From assembly GCA_049322695.1 (NCBI GenBank), contig JBMORW010000054.1, forward strand, positions 1 through 64,000: 64,000 nucleotides of DNA, written 5' to 3'. The position numbers and the translations under genes were made by a program. This document shows positions 9,000 through 18,436 of the stretch, one piece after another. The notes beneath the pieces are model-generated. The model was given only the letters and a program-made list of their open reading frames with translations. It was not told the origin of the DNA and did not search any database. Every line of letters begins with the position of its first letter. The stretch's first letter is position 1. The DNA is from CALGKJ01 sp049322695. GTDB lineage: Bacteria > Bacillota > Clostridia > Lutisporales > Lutisporaceae.

Positions 9000-10076
9000 A
9001 TGGAAGAAATAAAATCAACACCATATAGCAATCTAAAAATATTTGCTCATGCAGATAGGCTGAATAAAGTAAGAAAAGGTGAAAGAGTTGCACCGATATA
9101 TATAAGGATAAAACCCACAAATTACTGTAATCATAGATGCAATTATTGCAGCTATGCTGATAGTGAGCTTGGGTTAAGAGATAGTGTAAATTATCAAGAC
9201 CAGATTCCATGGGGAAAAATGAAGGAAATAATTAGTGATTTCGGTGATATAGGGGTGAAGGCGGTTACATTTAGTGGTGGTGGAGAACCACTGATTTACC
9301 CATATATAATTGATACAATGCGTGGAATGTTAGATAAAGGCATACAAATTTCAATTATAACTAATGGGCAGAATCTAGAAGGAGAAGCAGCTAAGACTCT
9401 TACCAAAGCTAATTGGGTAAGAATCTCTATGGATTCAGCAAATGCAGAAACCTATTCTGCTATAAGAAAGATACCTTTAAGTTACTTCGATAAGGTATGT
9501 AATAACATTGATAATTTTTCAAAAATTAAACCAAGCAATTGTGAATTTGGAATAAACTTTGTTATAAATCATCAAAATTACAATCAAATATTTGATATGG
9601 CAAAAATGGTTAGGGAACTTGGCGTAAACCATATTAAATTTGCTGCAAGAATTACAAAGGATTTACATGAGTATCATGAAAAGTTTAAAGATGAAGCTAT
9701 ACAACAAATACATGAGTCTATAGATAAACTCATTAAGCCCGGCTTCTCAATAATAAATAAATATGAAGAAGATTTTGAAACTAGTATGGTGTTCCATAGG
9801 AACTACAAAAAGTGCTTTGTCCAAGAAGTGTTTGGGGTAATTGCTGCAGATAGCAAGGTTTATTTTTGTCACGATAAAGCTTATGTATCTAGTGGAGTGG
9901 TAGGAGATTTAAGTCAACAATCCTTTAAGGAGCTGTGGTTTTCTAAGGAAACTCAAGAGAGATATAAGAATTTTGATGCACGTAAAGAGTGTAATCATCA
10001 TTGCGTATTTGATGATAGAAATATGATGCTTAATTCATTTATGTCTCTAGACGAAAATCATATAAATTTCATATAA
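9000..10076 (+). CDS. Radical SAM/SPASM protein, second of a tandem paralogous pair
   Basis: 358 residues. CNHRCNYC places the cluster ligands at Cys43, Cys47 and Cys50, followed by FSGGGEP, the SAM-binding glycine motif. The C-terminal half keeps SPASM-like cysteines (a Cys in YFCHDK and the Cys/His-rich CNHHC). It ends in HINFI, matching HVNFI of the upstream paralogue. The gene is 20 bp after that paralogue and 11 bp before the transketolase pair, so one transcript is likely. Substrate unknown. Confidence 0.88.
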   Translation: MEEIKSTPYSNLKIFAHADRLNKVRKGERVAPIYIRIKPTNYCNHRCNYCSYADSELGLRDSVNYQDQIPWGKMKEIISDFGDIGVKAVTFSGGGEPLIYPYIIDTMRGMLDKGIQISIITNGQNLEGEAAKTLTKANWVRISMDSANAETYSAIRKIPLSYFDKVCNNIDNFSKIKPSNCEFGINFVINHQNYNQIFDMAKMVRELGVNHIKFAARITKDLHEYHEKFKDEAIQQIHESIDKLIKPGFSIINKYEEDFETSMVFHRNYKKCFVQEVFGVIAADSKVYFCHDKAYVSSGVVGDLSQQSFKELWFSKETQERYKNFDARKECNHHCVFDDRNMMLNSFMSLDENHINFI

Positions 10077-10087
10077 GGAGAGCAAAT

Positions 10088-10930
10088 ATGAATTATTGTT
10101 TATCTGACTTGAAAAATATTTCTAAGGCAATTAGAAAGAAAATTTTCAAGATGGCTTATAAAGCAGGGGGAGCTCATTTGGGAGCATCTTTTTCCATAGT
10201 AGAGATATTAACTGCTTTATATTTTGGTGGTGTTATGAAATATGATTCTAATAACCCACAGATGGTTGATCGAGATATCATGATACTAAGTAAAGGACAT
10301 GCAGGGGCAGCGCTTTATGCAGTACTAGCTGAAGCTGGCTATTTTAATGAAGAACTATTATATACTTTTTGCCAGCCTGGTTCTATATTGGGAGGTCATC
10401 CTAAGATGGATGAGGTTCCAGGAGTAGAAGCTTCTACGGGTGCTTTAGGACATGGGCTTTTATTTGGGCAAGGGATTGCATTAGCAGGAAAGTTAGATAA
10501 TAAAGATTATAAAGTGTTTGTAATATTAGGAGACGGTGAATGTCAAGAGGGTACAATATGGGAAGCGGCTCTATTTGCGCCACAGCAAAAGCTAGGTAAT
10601 CTTACAGTTATTATTGATTATAACAAGTTGCAAGCTATGGATCATTTGGAGAATATAATTGATATGAATAACATGGCTGAGAAGTGGAAGCAATTTGGAT
10701 GGAATGTGTCTGAGGTTGATGGCCATGATATAAAAGCTTTAGTTGATGAGCTAAAAATAGATAATCCTAAAGATGGAGCTCCAAGAATTATTATAGCTCA
10801 TACCATTAAAGGCAAAGGGGTATCCTTTATGGAAAATGTGCCAATATGGCACTATAGGATGCCTAATGATAAAGAATTTCCTATAGCGTTGGCAGAACTG
10901 GATATTGATAAGCAGGAGTTGGAAAGATAA
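10088..10930 (+). CDS. Transketolase, N-terminal (thiamine diphosphate-binding) subunit
   Basis: 280 residues, the size of the split transketolase N subunit. Visible motifs are SKGHAGAALYA near residue 70, GHPKMDEVPGVEAS-TGALGHGL near 115, and GDGECQEGTIWEA near 150, which includes the ThDP/metal-binding GDG. The C subunit starts inside its stop codon, so they are translationally coupled. In this island it may supply sedoheptulose 7-phosphate, the GmhA substrate, or carry out a dedicated two-carbon transfer to a sugar. A general pentose-phosphate role cannot be excluded. Confidence 0.93.
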   Translation: MNYCLSDLKNISKAIRKKIFKMAYKAGGAHLGASFSIVEILTALYFGGVMKYDSNNPQMVDRDIMILSKGHAGAALYAVLAEAGYFNEELLYTFCQPGSILGGHPKMDEVPGVEASTGALGHGLLFGQGIALAGKLDNKDYKVFVILGDGECQEGTIWEAALFAPQQKLGNLTVIIDYNKLQAMDHLENIIDMNNMAEKWKQFGWNVSEVDGHDIKALVDELKIDNPKDGAPRIIIAHTIKGKGVSFMENVPIWHYRMPNDKEFPIALAELDIDKQELER

Positions 10931-11856
10931 TGAGAAATGCATATATAAATGCTATGTATGACTTAGCAGAAGCAAATAAGAATATACTTGCTTTAGTTGC
11001 GGACAACGGAGCTATTGTATATGACAAGTATAAAGAGGATTTTCCTGCACAGTTTATAAACTTTGGAATATCTGAAGCCAATATGGTAAGTACAGCAGCA
11101 GGCTTAGCCCGCTGTGGAAAGATACCATTTGCATATACAATTGCAGGATTTATAACAATGAGGGCATATGAACAAATTAGGGATGATGTGTGCTTGCAGG
11201 AACAAAATGTAAAGCTGGTTGGAGTAGGTGCGGGTGTGGCTTATGGCGCATTAGGGCCAACTCATCATTGTATAGAGGATATTGCAATTATGAGAGTACT
11301 TCCTGGTATGACGGTACTTTGTCCTGCAACACCTAAGGAAGCCTATAAAGCTACAGTTGCTGCAGCTGAAATCAATGGACCTGTTTATATTAGATTGGAA
11401 GCAACAAAGGAGCCTGAAATCTATGAAAAGGATTATGAGTTTATAATCGGAAAAGCCATAATGCTTGAAGATGGGCATGATGCTACTATTGTTGCTACAG
11501 GTTCGATTGTTTTTGATTGCTTACAAGTAGTTAAACAGTTAAAGGAAGAAGGAATATCGGTAAGGCTTATTAATATGCACACTATAAAACCTTTAGATAA
11601 TGACATAATTATAAAAGCAGCAAAAGAGACTGGGGTAATAATAAGTGTAGAAGAGCACAGCATAATTGGTGGACTCGGAAGTGCTGTTAGTGAAGTAATT
11701 CTTGAAAGTGGACATGGAAATGTAAAGTTTAGCAGAATAGGATTCAATGATAAATTCTGTAAAGGATATGGTACTCATAACTATGTCAAAGATATTAATG
11801 GGCTTTCAGTTGATAAGATAAAAAATAGAATCAAAGAGATCCTGCATAGCAAATAA
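10930..11856 (+). CDS. Transketolase, C-terminal (pyrimidine-binding) subunit
   Basis: 308 residues. The N-terminal part carries the pyrimidine-binding domain with FINFGISEANMVSTAAGLA, whose Glu is the conserved cofactor-activating residue, then GPTHHCIEDIA, and a C-terminal transketolase domain. ATG overlaps the TAA of the N subunit by one base (TAATG), typical of obligate two-subunit enzymes. Expected to form a heterotetramer with the preceding product. Confidence 0.93.
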   Translation: MRNAYINAMYDLAEANKNILALVADNGAIVYDKYKEDFPAQFINFGISEANMVSTAAGLARCGKIPFAYTIAGFITMRAYEQIRDDVCLQEQNVKLVGVGAGVAYGALGPTHHCIEDIAIMRVLPGMTVLCPATPKEAYKATVAAAEINGPVYIRLEATKEPEIYEKDYEFIIGKAIMLEDGHDATIVATGSIVFDCLQVVKQLKEEGISVRLINMHTIKPLDNDIIIKAAKETGVIISVEEHSIIGGLGSAVSEVILESGHGNVKFSRIGFNDKFCKGYGTHNYVKDINGLSVDKIKNRIKEILHSK

Positions 11857-11888
11857 AGCTTCTTTAATAAGTGATTTGGAGGTTAAGT

Positions 11889-12551
11889 ATGCCTTATATT
11901 GACTTTATAACAAAGCTTCATAAAAGGACCATAAGGGATTATATAGGAAGAGTAGTAAGTGATGACAAAGCAGAATGTGCTGTTATTGCTAAGAAATTTG
12001 GCAAAGACTACTGGGATGGAGATAGAAAGTACGGTTATGGAGGCTATAAGTATGATGGGAGATGGAGGGTTGTAGCTGAGGAAATGGTACAACATTATGA
12101 TCTGAAACCTGGAAATAGAGTTCTTGACATTGGATGCGGAAAAGGATTTTTATTATATGAACTAATGCAGGTTGTACCTGGTTTAGAGGTTTTTGGGTTA
12201 GATATATCAGAGTATGCAATAGAAAATTCTAAAGAAGAGATTAGAGACAGACTTATAAAGGGAACTGCACAGAATCTGCCCTATGAAGATAAATACTTTG
12301 ACTTTGTTTATTCTATTGGTGTTTTTCATAATTTGTATGTATTTGATTTAAAGACGGCAATACAGGAAATGAATAGAGTAAGTAAAAATAAGAGCTATAT
12401 AATGGTTGAATCATATAGGAATGAAAAAGAAAAAGCAAATTTATTATATTGGCAGCTTACATGTGAAAGCTTTTATACTCCTGATGAGTGGGAGTGGCTG
12501 TACAAAGAATGGGGATATAAAGGGGATTATTCATATATATTTTTTGAATGA
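11889..12551 (+). CDS. Class I SAM-dependent methyltransferase
   Basis: 220 residues from the ATG at 11889, chosen because TGGAGG lies six bases upstream; an in-frame GTG at 11871 lies before that site. VLDIGCGKGFLL is the SAM-binding motif I and EVFGLDISEYAIE motif II, in the Methyltransf_11/25 fold. A substrate in the glycan pathway is likely by position; N-, O- or C-methylation cannot be told. Confidence 0.85.
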   Translation: MPYIDFITKLHKRTIRDYIGRVVSDDKAECAVIAKKFGKDYWDGDRKYGYGGYKYDGRWRVVAEEMVQHYDLKPGNRVLDIGCGKGFLLYELMQVVPGLEVFGLDISEYAIENSKEEIRDRLIKGTAQNLPYEDKYFDFVYSIGVFHNLYVFDLKTAIQEMNRVSKNKSYIMVESYRNEKEKANLLYWQLTCESFYTPDEWEWLYKEWGYKGDYSYIFFE

Positions 12552-12641
12552 TTGTTAAATTTATAAGGCTGATAAAAATGTCATAATTTTGAGGTGTGAT
12601 AAGAAACAGTTTAGTTTTATAAATAATATTGAGGTAGCACT

Positions 12642-13148
12642 ATGAATAATGAAGTTATTTTTAATACAGAAGATATTATTAAGATTAATAAAGATTTAAT
12701 TGAGAAATTAAAAAAAATTGCACTTGAAAATGATAGAAAAAGAGCTAGAATAAATCTTCATAAGACTTTAGATGATTTGCTGCATGAAATGATTATAGTA
12801 CATACAAAAGGTGCATATGTACGTCCTCATAAGCATTCAAAAAAAAGTGAATCTTTTCATATGATTGAAGGTAGTTTGATCTTTTATTTATTTAATGACA
12901 ATGGAAAAGTTATTGATAAGTTTACTGTGGGTGCGGATAAGAATAGCGAGTATTTTTCTTTTAGGTTGTCCAATAATCAATGGCATTCTATAGTGCCAGT
13001 TACAGATTTTGTAGTATTTCATGAAATTACTAATGGTCCTTTTACAGGAGTCAATGATAGCATTTTTCCTGATTGGGCTCCAAAAGAAGACCAATTAGAT
13101 GAGATTAAAGAGTTCTTATTGCTATTGGAGGATAACTATGACAAATAA
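12642..13148 (+). CDS. WbuC-type cupin-fold protein
   Basis: 168 residues. The central KGAYVRPHKHSKKSESFH segment has the cupin metal-binding His-x-His plus Glu pattern, and the layout resembles WbuC, a small cupin often found in polysaccharide clusters with unknown function. Its last 11 bases overlap the next gene. A 90-bp gap upstream, with no clear hairpin, separates it from the methyltransferase gene. This and the next several genes look more AT-rich than the LegB/NeuB genes, which hints at a different origin. Confidence 0.72.
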   Translation: MNNEVIFNTEDIIKINKDLIEKLKKIALENDRKRARINLHKTLDDLLHEMIIVHTKGAYVRPHKHSKKSESFHMIEGSLIFYLFNDNGKVIDKFTVGADKNSEYFSFRLSNNQWHSIVPVTDFVVFHEITNGPFTGVNDSIFPDWAPKEDQLDEIKEFLLLLEDNYDK

Positions 13149-14379
13149 TAATACTGTTGAGCCATATGATAGTAATATTTGCAGAATATGTTTTAGTGAT
13201 AGAGTTAATGAGGTTATTAGTTTTGGTAAACAACCCAATACATTTAACCTATTAAAATCTATTGATGAAGAGTATCATGTTCATGATCTTACATTATGTA
13301 AGTGTAATAGATGCGGATTTGTTTTTATCAAAAATCCTATGCCAGCGGAAATGTTTTATCAGAATTACAAGTGGCCTACGTCAATCAATCCTCCGCCTCA
13401 TACTAATTGGATGTGTGATAATGCCATTGCACAAACATCTTTATCAAAAGAAGACTTTATACTGGATATTGGTAGCAATGATGGATTATTGTTAAACACC
13501 TTTAAGGTTAAAGGATTTAACAATGTACTAGGAATCGAGCCATCAGAAGATTGCACTGAAAAAGCAAAAAGCAGAGGCATAACAACAATTAATGGTTACT
13601 TCAATGAGTCAATAGCTGATGGTATCAGAAATAAATCCGGTATTCCTAAGTTAATTTTTTGCATTCAAGTTTTAGAGCATGTTTCGGACATTGATATATT
13701 TATAAGAGATATAAGTAATTTAATGAATAACGATACATTGCTAATAATAGAAGTACCGAACTTTGCAAATATTGCTGCCCAAGGTGACTTTACATCTATA
13801 TGGGAGCAGCACATCAATTACTTTACCATAGACACTATTGAAATCGTATTAAATAGGTATGAATTAAGCATTTACCGAGACTTTTGTTTACCCTATAGTG
13901 GGGGGTCCTTACTTTTATTTATCAAAAAGAATTTAGATAATTGCTCTAAAAAGAGTGTTAACGATAAGTATAACTTTTCAGAGCAGTTCAACAATAATTT
14001 GAAAAAGAATATGGATGAGTTTAAGGCTTTATTAGAAAGAATCAAAAAAGATAATAAGAAGTTAGTTGCATATGGCGCTGGTGCTAAAGGAAGCTGTCTT
14101 ATCAATCTTTCTAAGACAAAAGATTATTTTGACTATATAATAGATGATAACATAGACAAATTGGGATACTATTTACCAGGGTCGCATCTAAAAGTTCAGT
14201 CATCTGCTAGTTTAGTAGAGGATAAACCGGATTATTGTCTAATTGCACCACTTAATGATAAGAATATTGAATTAAAAATTATAGAAAGAAATGCTGACTA
14301 TATAAAGAAAAATGGACATTTTATAAGAATATATCCATATGGATATGAAATCCCAAGATTTTTGGGTCTAGACCTGTAA
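13138..14379 (+). CDS. Sugar C-methyltransferase-like protein with N-terminal zinc site
   Basis: 413 residues. The start at 13138 is chosen because TTGGAGG lies six bases before it. The N-terminus has CRIC...CKCNRCGF, the zinc-binding domain of the deoxysugar C-methyltransferase family (Methyltransf_13), followed by the SAM domain (ILDIGSNDGLLL) and the C-terminal Rossmann-like Methyltransf_14 part containing VAYGAGAKGS. This three-part layout is that of TylCIII/NovU-type C-methyltransferases acting on keto-deoxysugar nucleotides. It would predict a branched-chain or C-methylated sugar in the glycan. Confidence 0.82.
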   Translation: MTNNNTVEPYDSNICRICFSDRVNEVISFGKQPNTFNLLKSIDEEYHVHDLTLCKCNRCGFVFIKNPMPAEMFYQNYKWPTSINPPPHTNWMCDNAIAQTSLSKEDFILDIGSNDGLLLNTFKVKGFNNVLGIEPSEDCTEKAKSRGITTINGYFNESIADGIRNKSGIPKLIFCIQVLEHVSDIDIFIRDISNLMNNDTLLIIEVPNFANIAAQGDFTSIWEQHINYFTIDTIEIVLNRYELSIYRDFCLPYSGGSLLLFIKKNLDNCSKKSVNDKYNFSEQFNNNLKKNMDEFKALLERIKKDNKKLVAYGAGAKGSCLINLSKTKDYFDYIIDDNIDKLGYYLPGSHLKVQSSASLVEDKPDYCLIAPLNDKNIELKIIERNADYIKKNGHFIRIYPYGYEIPRFLGLDL

Positions 14380-14392
14380 AAAGGAGATGTTT

Positions 14393-15535
14393 ATGAGAGA
14401 ATCATTTATAGAATTTTATGGTAAGCACAAGATTTCACCAGTCCGTCAAGACTTAACAAATATTCTGCATCATTATGAAAGAAGAGGGTCTTTATATAGA
14501 CATTTGGGAATATTATCCGGATTATTTACAAATAAAACTATTTTGGAGATAGGTCCAGGATCAGGCCATAATTCACTATATATTGCATCATTAGAACCAA
14601 AACTATATCACCTTGTGGAAGGTAACCCTACGGGAGTACAAAGTATTAAGAAACTATTTGAAAAAAACAATTTTAATAAATCAAATTATGTTGTTTTTGA
14701 AAGCTTAATAGAGGATTTCAATAGTGAGTTAAAATATGATATTGTTTTGTGTGAAGGTATGCTTCCGGGATTAAACGATCCTGTTGGTACTTTGCTTAGA
14801 ATAAAAGAATATGTAAGTCAAGGCGGAGTACTTATAATTACTTGCAACGACCCTATATCAATGTTATCTGAAAGTATTCGTCATTTAATAGGCCAATTAT
14901 TAATATGGGATTTAGAAAATATAGATGAAATGCTGGGAATACTTACTCCTGTTTTTTCTAAACATCTTGATTTACTGAGTGGAGTAACTAAAAGGTATGA
15001 TGATTGGATTATCGATAATATTATTAATCCTGCTGGAATAGGTACAACTCTAAGTATAGCTGAAGCTATTGATGCAATATCTGACCAATTTATTATTTAT
15101 AGTTCTTCACCAAAAATATTTTCAGATTGGCGTTGGTATAAACAAATATTTGATGATGAATCAAAGCGTATAAACTCTCATGTTATTGAACAGTATTGGT
15201 CTCTAGTTCACAGTTTTATAGCTTATGACAGAGTTTTTGATCAAAGAGATGAAAAGGCAAATAAGATACTTTATAGATTATGTGATGACTTAAGAATTAA
15301 TATCAGATACTTACGAGATATACATGATAAATCCACATTAGAAGAAATAAAAGTTCTTTTAAAAGAGATTACAAAAGAAGTTAACTTATTCAGTACAGAT
15401 GTCGCAGATGCTTTATCAGAAGTGTTAAGCTTACTAAAAAGTAATCATATTTCTATTGAAAGTGTAAATAAATGTATTAACTTTGCGAGATGGTTTGGTA
15501 GAGGACAACAATATCTTAGCTTTACACGAGGTTGA
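14393..15535 (+). CDS. Class I SAM-dependent methyltransferase with long C-terminal extension
   Basis: 380 residues from ATG 14393 (AAGGAG six bases upstream; ATG 14387 is only one codon pair earlier). ILEIGPGSGHNSLYIA at about residues 50-65 is the SAM motif I, and FYGKHKISPVRQD is at the N-terminus. The C-terminal 180 residues are helical and unrecognised. It sits between the C-methyltransferase-like gene and a radical SAM gene. Acceptor unknown. Confidence 0.75.
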   Translation: MRESFIEFYGKHKISPVRQDLTNILHHYERRGSLYRHLGILSGLFTNKTILEIGPGSGHNSLYIASLEPKLYHLVEGNPTGVQSIKKLFEKNNFNKSNYVVFESLIEDFNSELKYDIVLCEGMLPGLNDPVGTLLRIKEYVSQGGVLIITCNDPISMLSESIRHLIGQLLIWDLENIDEMLGILTPVFSKHLDLLSGVTKRYDDWIIDNIINPAGIGTTLSIAEAIDAISDQFIIYSSSPKIFSDWRWYKQIFDDESKRINSHVIEQYWSLVHSFIAYDRVFDQRDEKANKILYRLCDDLRINIRYLRDIHDKSTLEEIKVLLKEITKEVNLFSTDVADALSEVLSLLKSNHISIESVNKCINFARWFGRGQQYLSFTRG

Positions 15536-15551
15536 TAGTTGGAGGTATTTT

Positions 15552-17420
15552 ATGGATACTATGATTGTCAAAGAAAATGATATGCAATTAGAAGAATTCT
15601 TACAAAACTTAAAAGATAAGTATAAAGTTAATAAAAAAATAATGTTTATAAATCCACCACAGTTTTCTTTGAAAAGATTTAATATGGATATTGCAAAAAA
15701 CAGAGGTTATTATGCTTATCCTCCAACTGGAATTATGTTTCTAATTTCTAGTATTGATAGTCTTGGATTTGAAATTGAAGTCTTGGACTTAAACTTTAAA
15801 ATGCTAGATAGGGCTATAGAAGAGAATTACTACGATGAGAATATGTGGAAACATATGATTGATGAAAGACTGTCAGAGTTCAAACCTTCTTTTATAGCTT
15901 TATCAACTATGTTTTCTAATATAGAAGAAGATTATAATGAAATGTTAAATTATCTTATGGGCTATGATAGGCATGTTGTTATGGTTGGGGGAACATATGC
16001 TAGTTTCGAGTATAATAAGCTATTAATGAATGATTTATGTCATGTAGCCTTTACTAGAGATTGCGAAAATAAGCTGCCATATTTTCTTAGCAAGCTATTG
16101 GATATTGAAATTAATATAGAAGCTACATCTGGTATATTTTACAAATATAATAATGAAATAAAGGAGACATTAGGCTCAAACGAGTTTCCTCAAATAGATA
16201 TTGACATTACGAAATCATATAATTATATCAATATTGAGGATTATTGCAAGGTTGGGTCATTAAACCAATTTTCAAGGATAATTGGTAAAGATAAACCATA
16301 TGCTGTGATGTCGATGAACAGAGGATGTAGAGGTAATTGTACGTTCTGTTCCGTCAGATCACTGCTAGGAAAGTATATTAGGAGTAGAAGTGTTGAGACT
16401 ATATTAAACGAGATCCGCTATTTAAACAAGTTTAAACAAATTAATAGCTTTGACTGGTTAGATGATGATTTGCTTGCAAATAGAGGGTTGTGTTTAGAAC
16501 TATTTCAAAGAATGATTGATGAAGAAATTAATATAAAGTGGTATGCTAATAACGGCTTAATTGCAACATTCATAGATGATAAGATGCTGGACTTAATGGT
16601 AAGATCAGGATGTATAGGTTTTAAGATTGGAATAGAGAGTGGAAACAGTGAAATGTTAAAAGAAATACGAAAACCAGCCACTCTAGAAAAACTTTTTGAT
16701 TTATCAAAACGTTTAGAAAAGTTTCCACAACTATTAGTAGCAGGAAATTATATAATTGGATTTCCAAATGAAAAGTTCTATCAAATGCTTGATACTTTTA
16801 AATTTGCTAATGAAATAAAGATTGATTGGGCTGGATATTACATATGTCAGCCTCTTAAAGGTGCAGAGGCCTTTCATAGCTTTGAAATGCTTGGAGATAA
16901 TAGATGCAATGATAAAATAGACAATTACATACCAACAAGAGAATTTGATAAGAAGTTTGAAATAGAGGAAGAGGTTATATATAAAGGTCTAGATGTTTTT
17001 AGATTGGATTTAGAGAAGACAGTATCAAATGAACAATTAAGTGAAGTATGGTTTGCCTTTGGATTTATAACAAATTTTATTAATAATAAGAATCTCTTAA
17101 ATAAGTGCACTGTAAGTAAGTTTATTGATTGGGTAGAAGCTGCTATAGAGGCTTATCCTTACGATGCTGGAATGACGTTATTTTTATATATTGCATACTT
17201 AGTAAATGATGATAGGGAAAAGGCATTAGATTACTTGAAAAAAACAAGAACGATTTGTGCACAATCATCCTACTGGATAAATAGATTTACTCAATTTGAG
17301 CTTTTAGAATTAATACAAAAAGAAAATATTAGTAAAGAGTATGTTTATTTATATGTTAATAACCTGAGAAACTCAATAAGAGATAAAATATATAGATATA
17401 CTGGTAATCAAATGAGTTGA
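15552..17420 (+). CDS. B12-binding-domain radical SAM protein
   Basis: 622 residues from ATG 15552 behind TTGGAGG. The N-terminal 200 residues have the layout of a cobalamin-binding domain (IMFINPPQFSLKR, then YPPTGIMFL, VVMVGGTYAS). The radical SAM motif is CRGNCTFC with ligands at Cys259, Cys263 and Cys266. The last 130 residues form an extra helical domain. Class B radical SAM enzymes of this type often methylate unreactive carbons. In this glycan cluster a C-methylation or ring rearrangement of a sugar is possible. No canonical DxHxxG B12 signature is visible, so cobalamin binding itself is uncertain. Confidence 0.83.
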   Translation: MDTMIVKENDMQLEEFLQNLKDKYKVNKKIMFINPPQFSLKRFNMDIAKNRGYYAYPPTGIMFLISSIDSLGFEIEVLDLNFKMLDRAIEENYYDENMWKHMIDERLSEFKPSFIALSTMFSNIEEDYNEMLNYLMGYDRHVVMVGGTYASFEYNKLLMNDLCHVAFTRDCENKLPYFLSKLLDIEINIEATSGIFYKYNNEIKETLGSNEFPQIDIDITKSYNYINIEDYCKVGSLNQFSRIIGKDKPYAVMSMNRGCRGNCTFCSVRSLLGKYIRSRSVETILNEIRYLNKFKQINSFDWLDDDLLANRGLCLELFQRMIDEEINIKWYANNGLIATFIDDKMLDLMVRSGCIGFKIGIESGNSEMLKEIRKPATLEKLFDLSKRLEKFPQLLVAGNYIIGFPNEKFYQMLDTFKFANEIKIDWAGYYICQPLKGAEAFHSFEMLGDNRCNDKIDNYIPTREFDKKFEIEEEVIYKGLDVFRLDLEKTVSNEQLSEVWFAFGFITNFINNKNLLNKCTVSKFIDWVEAAIEAYPYDAGMTLFLYIAYLVNDDREKALDYLKKTRTICAQSSYWINRFTQFELLELIQKENISKEYVYLYVNNLRNSIRDKIYRYTGNQMS

Positions 17421-17436
17421 TATTGGAGATTTAGAT

Positions 17437-18339
17437 ATGAAACTATTAATAATAGGAGCTTCAAGCTTTATTGGCAGTAATATGTTCGAATGTGCAATTA
17501 AAAGTGGGTATAATGTGATAGGGACATGTTATAGTAATTGTAGAAGAGAATTTATTAAATATAATATTTTAGAAAATAGGATTGTAGAAGTACTAGATAA
17601 AAGTTTCAATACAAATAATAGAGACAATGCCTATGCAATTATATGTTCTGGTATTGGTAAGATAGATGACTGCTTCAAATATAAAGAAATTAGCTATAAA
17701 ATCAATGTTGAAAAAATGATGCAGCTTATTGACGACCTGACATATCTAGGATATAAGGTTGTGTTTTTATCATCTGAAGCAGTATTTGACGGTCAACGAG
17801 GTTATTACAATGAATTATCACCAGTATCACCAATTAATGAATATGGACGTCAAAAAGTACAAATTGAGAACTATATATTAGATAGATACAGTCAACATCT
17901 AGTATTTAGACTCGGAGTAGTTGTAGGAGATTATCATCCCCAAAGGCACTTGCTCTCAGTATGGTATAAAAGTGTTTTAGATAATACTCCAATTAGGTGT
18001 ATTGAAGGTCAGATATTTTCACCTACTTATGTACAAGATATTTCAGATGCAATATTATTAGCACTTGATAAAAATCTGTCTGGATTATATCACCTAGCAA
18101 ATCAAGAGTTTTTTCAAAGAGATGAACTAGCTCGACAGTTTTTGTATGCCATGAATAGACAAGTAGATATAATAGTTGAGCCTATGAATAAATTTGGATT
18201 TGTAGAAAAGAGATCACTAAAGACATACTTAGATTCAAGCAAATTTACTAGAGAAACAAATTTTAACTATACTTCAATGAGAGAAGTGTTTGAAATTTTC
18301 TTAAAGAATCAAAACTGGCCATTGAATAATAGTGATTGA
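17437..18339 (+). CDS. RmlD-like sugar nucleotide reductase (SDR)
   Basis: 300 residues. N-terminal LIIGASSFIGSN is the NAD(P)-binding glycine motif, FLSSEAVFDG and EYGRQKVQIE match the RmlD substrate-binding family, with the catalytic Tyr-x3-Lys in YGRQK. It would reduce a 4-keto nucleotide sugar, as in dTDP-rhamnose synthesis, but no RmlA/B/C partners are in the window, so the substrate is probably another keto sugar made in this island. Confidence 0.8.
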   Translation: MKLLIIGASSFIGSNMFECAIKSGYNVIGTCYSNCRREFIKYNILENRIVEVLDKSFNTNNRDNAYAIICSGIGKIDDCFKYKEISYKINVEKMMQLIDDLTYLGYKVVFLSSEAVFDGQRGYYNELSPVSPINEYGRQKVQIENYILDRYSQHLVFRLGVVVGDYHPQRHLLSVWYKSVLDNTPIRCIEGQIFSPTYVQDISDAILLALDKNLSGLYHLANQEFFQRDELARQFLYAMNRQVDIIVEPMNKFGFVEKRSLKTYLDSSKFTRETNFNYTSMREVFEIFLKNQNWPLNNSD

Positions 18340-18436
18340 GGTAGATTTTATATCAATCGTGTCACTAATTCAATAAGAGGTTCAGATAAAGAATACCCAT
18401 ATATTTTTAGTGCATTTATATACTGGAGGTGCTTTT

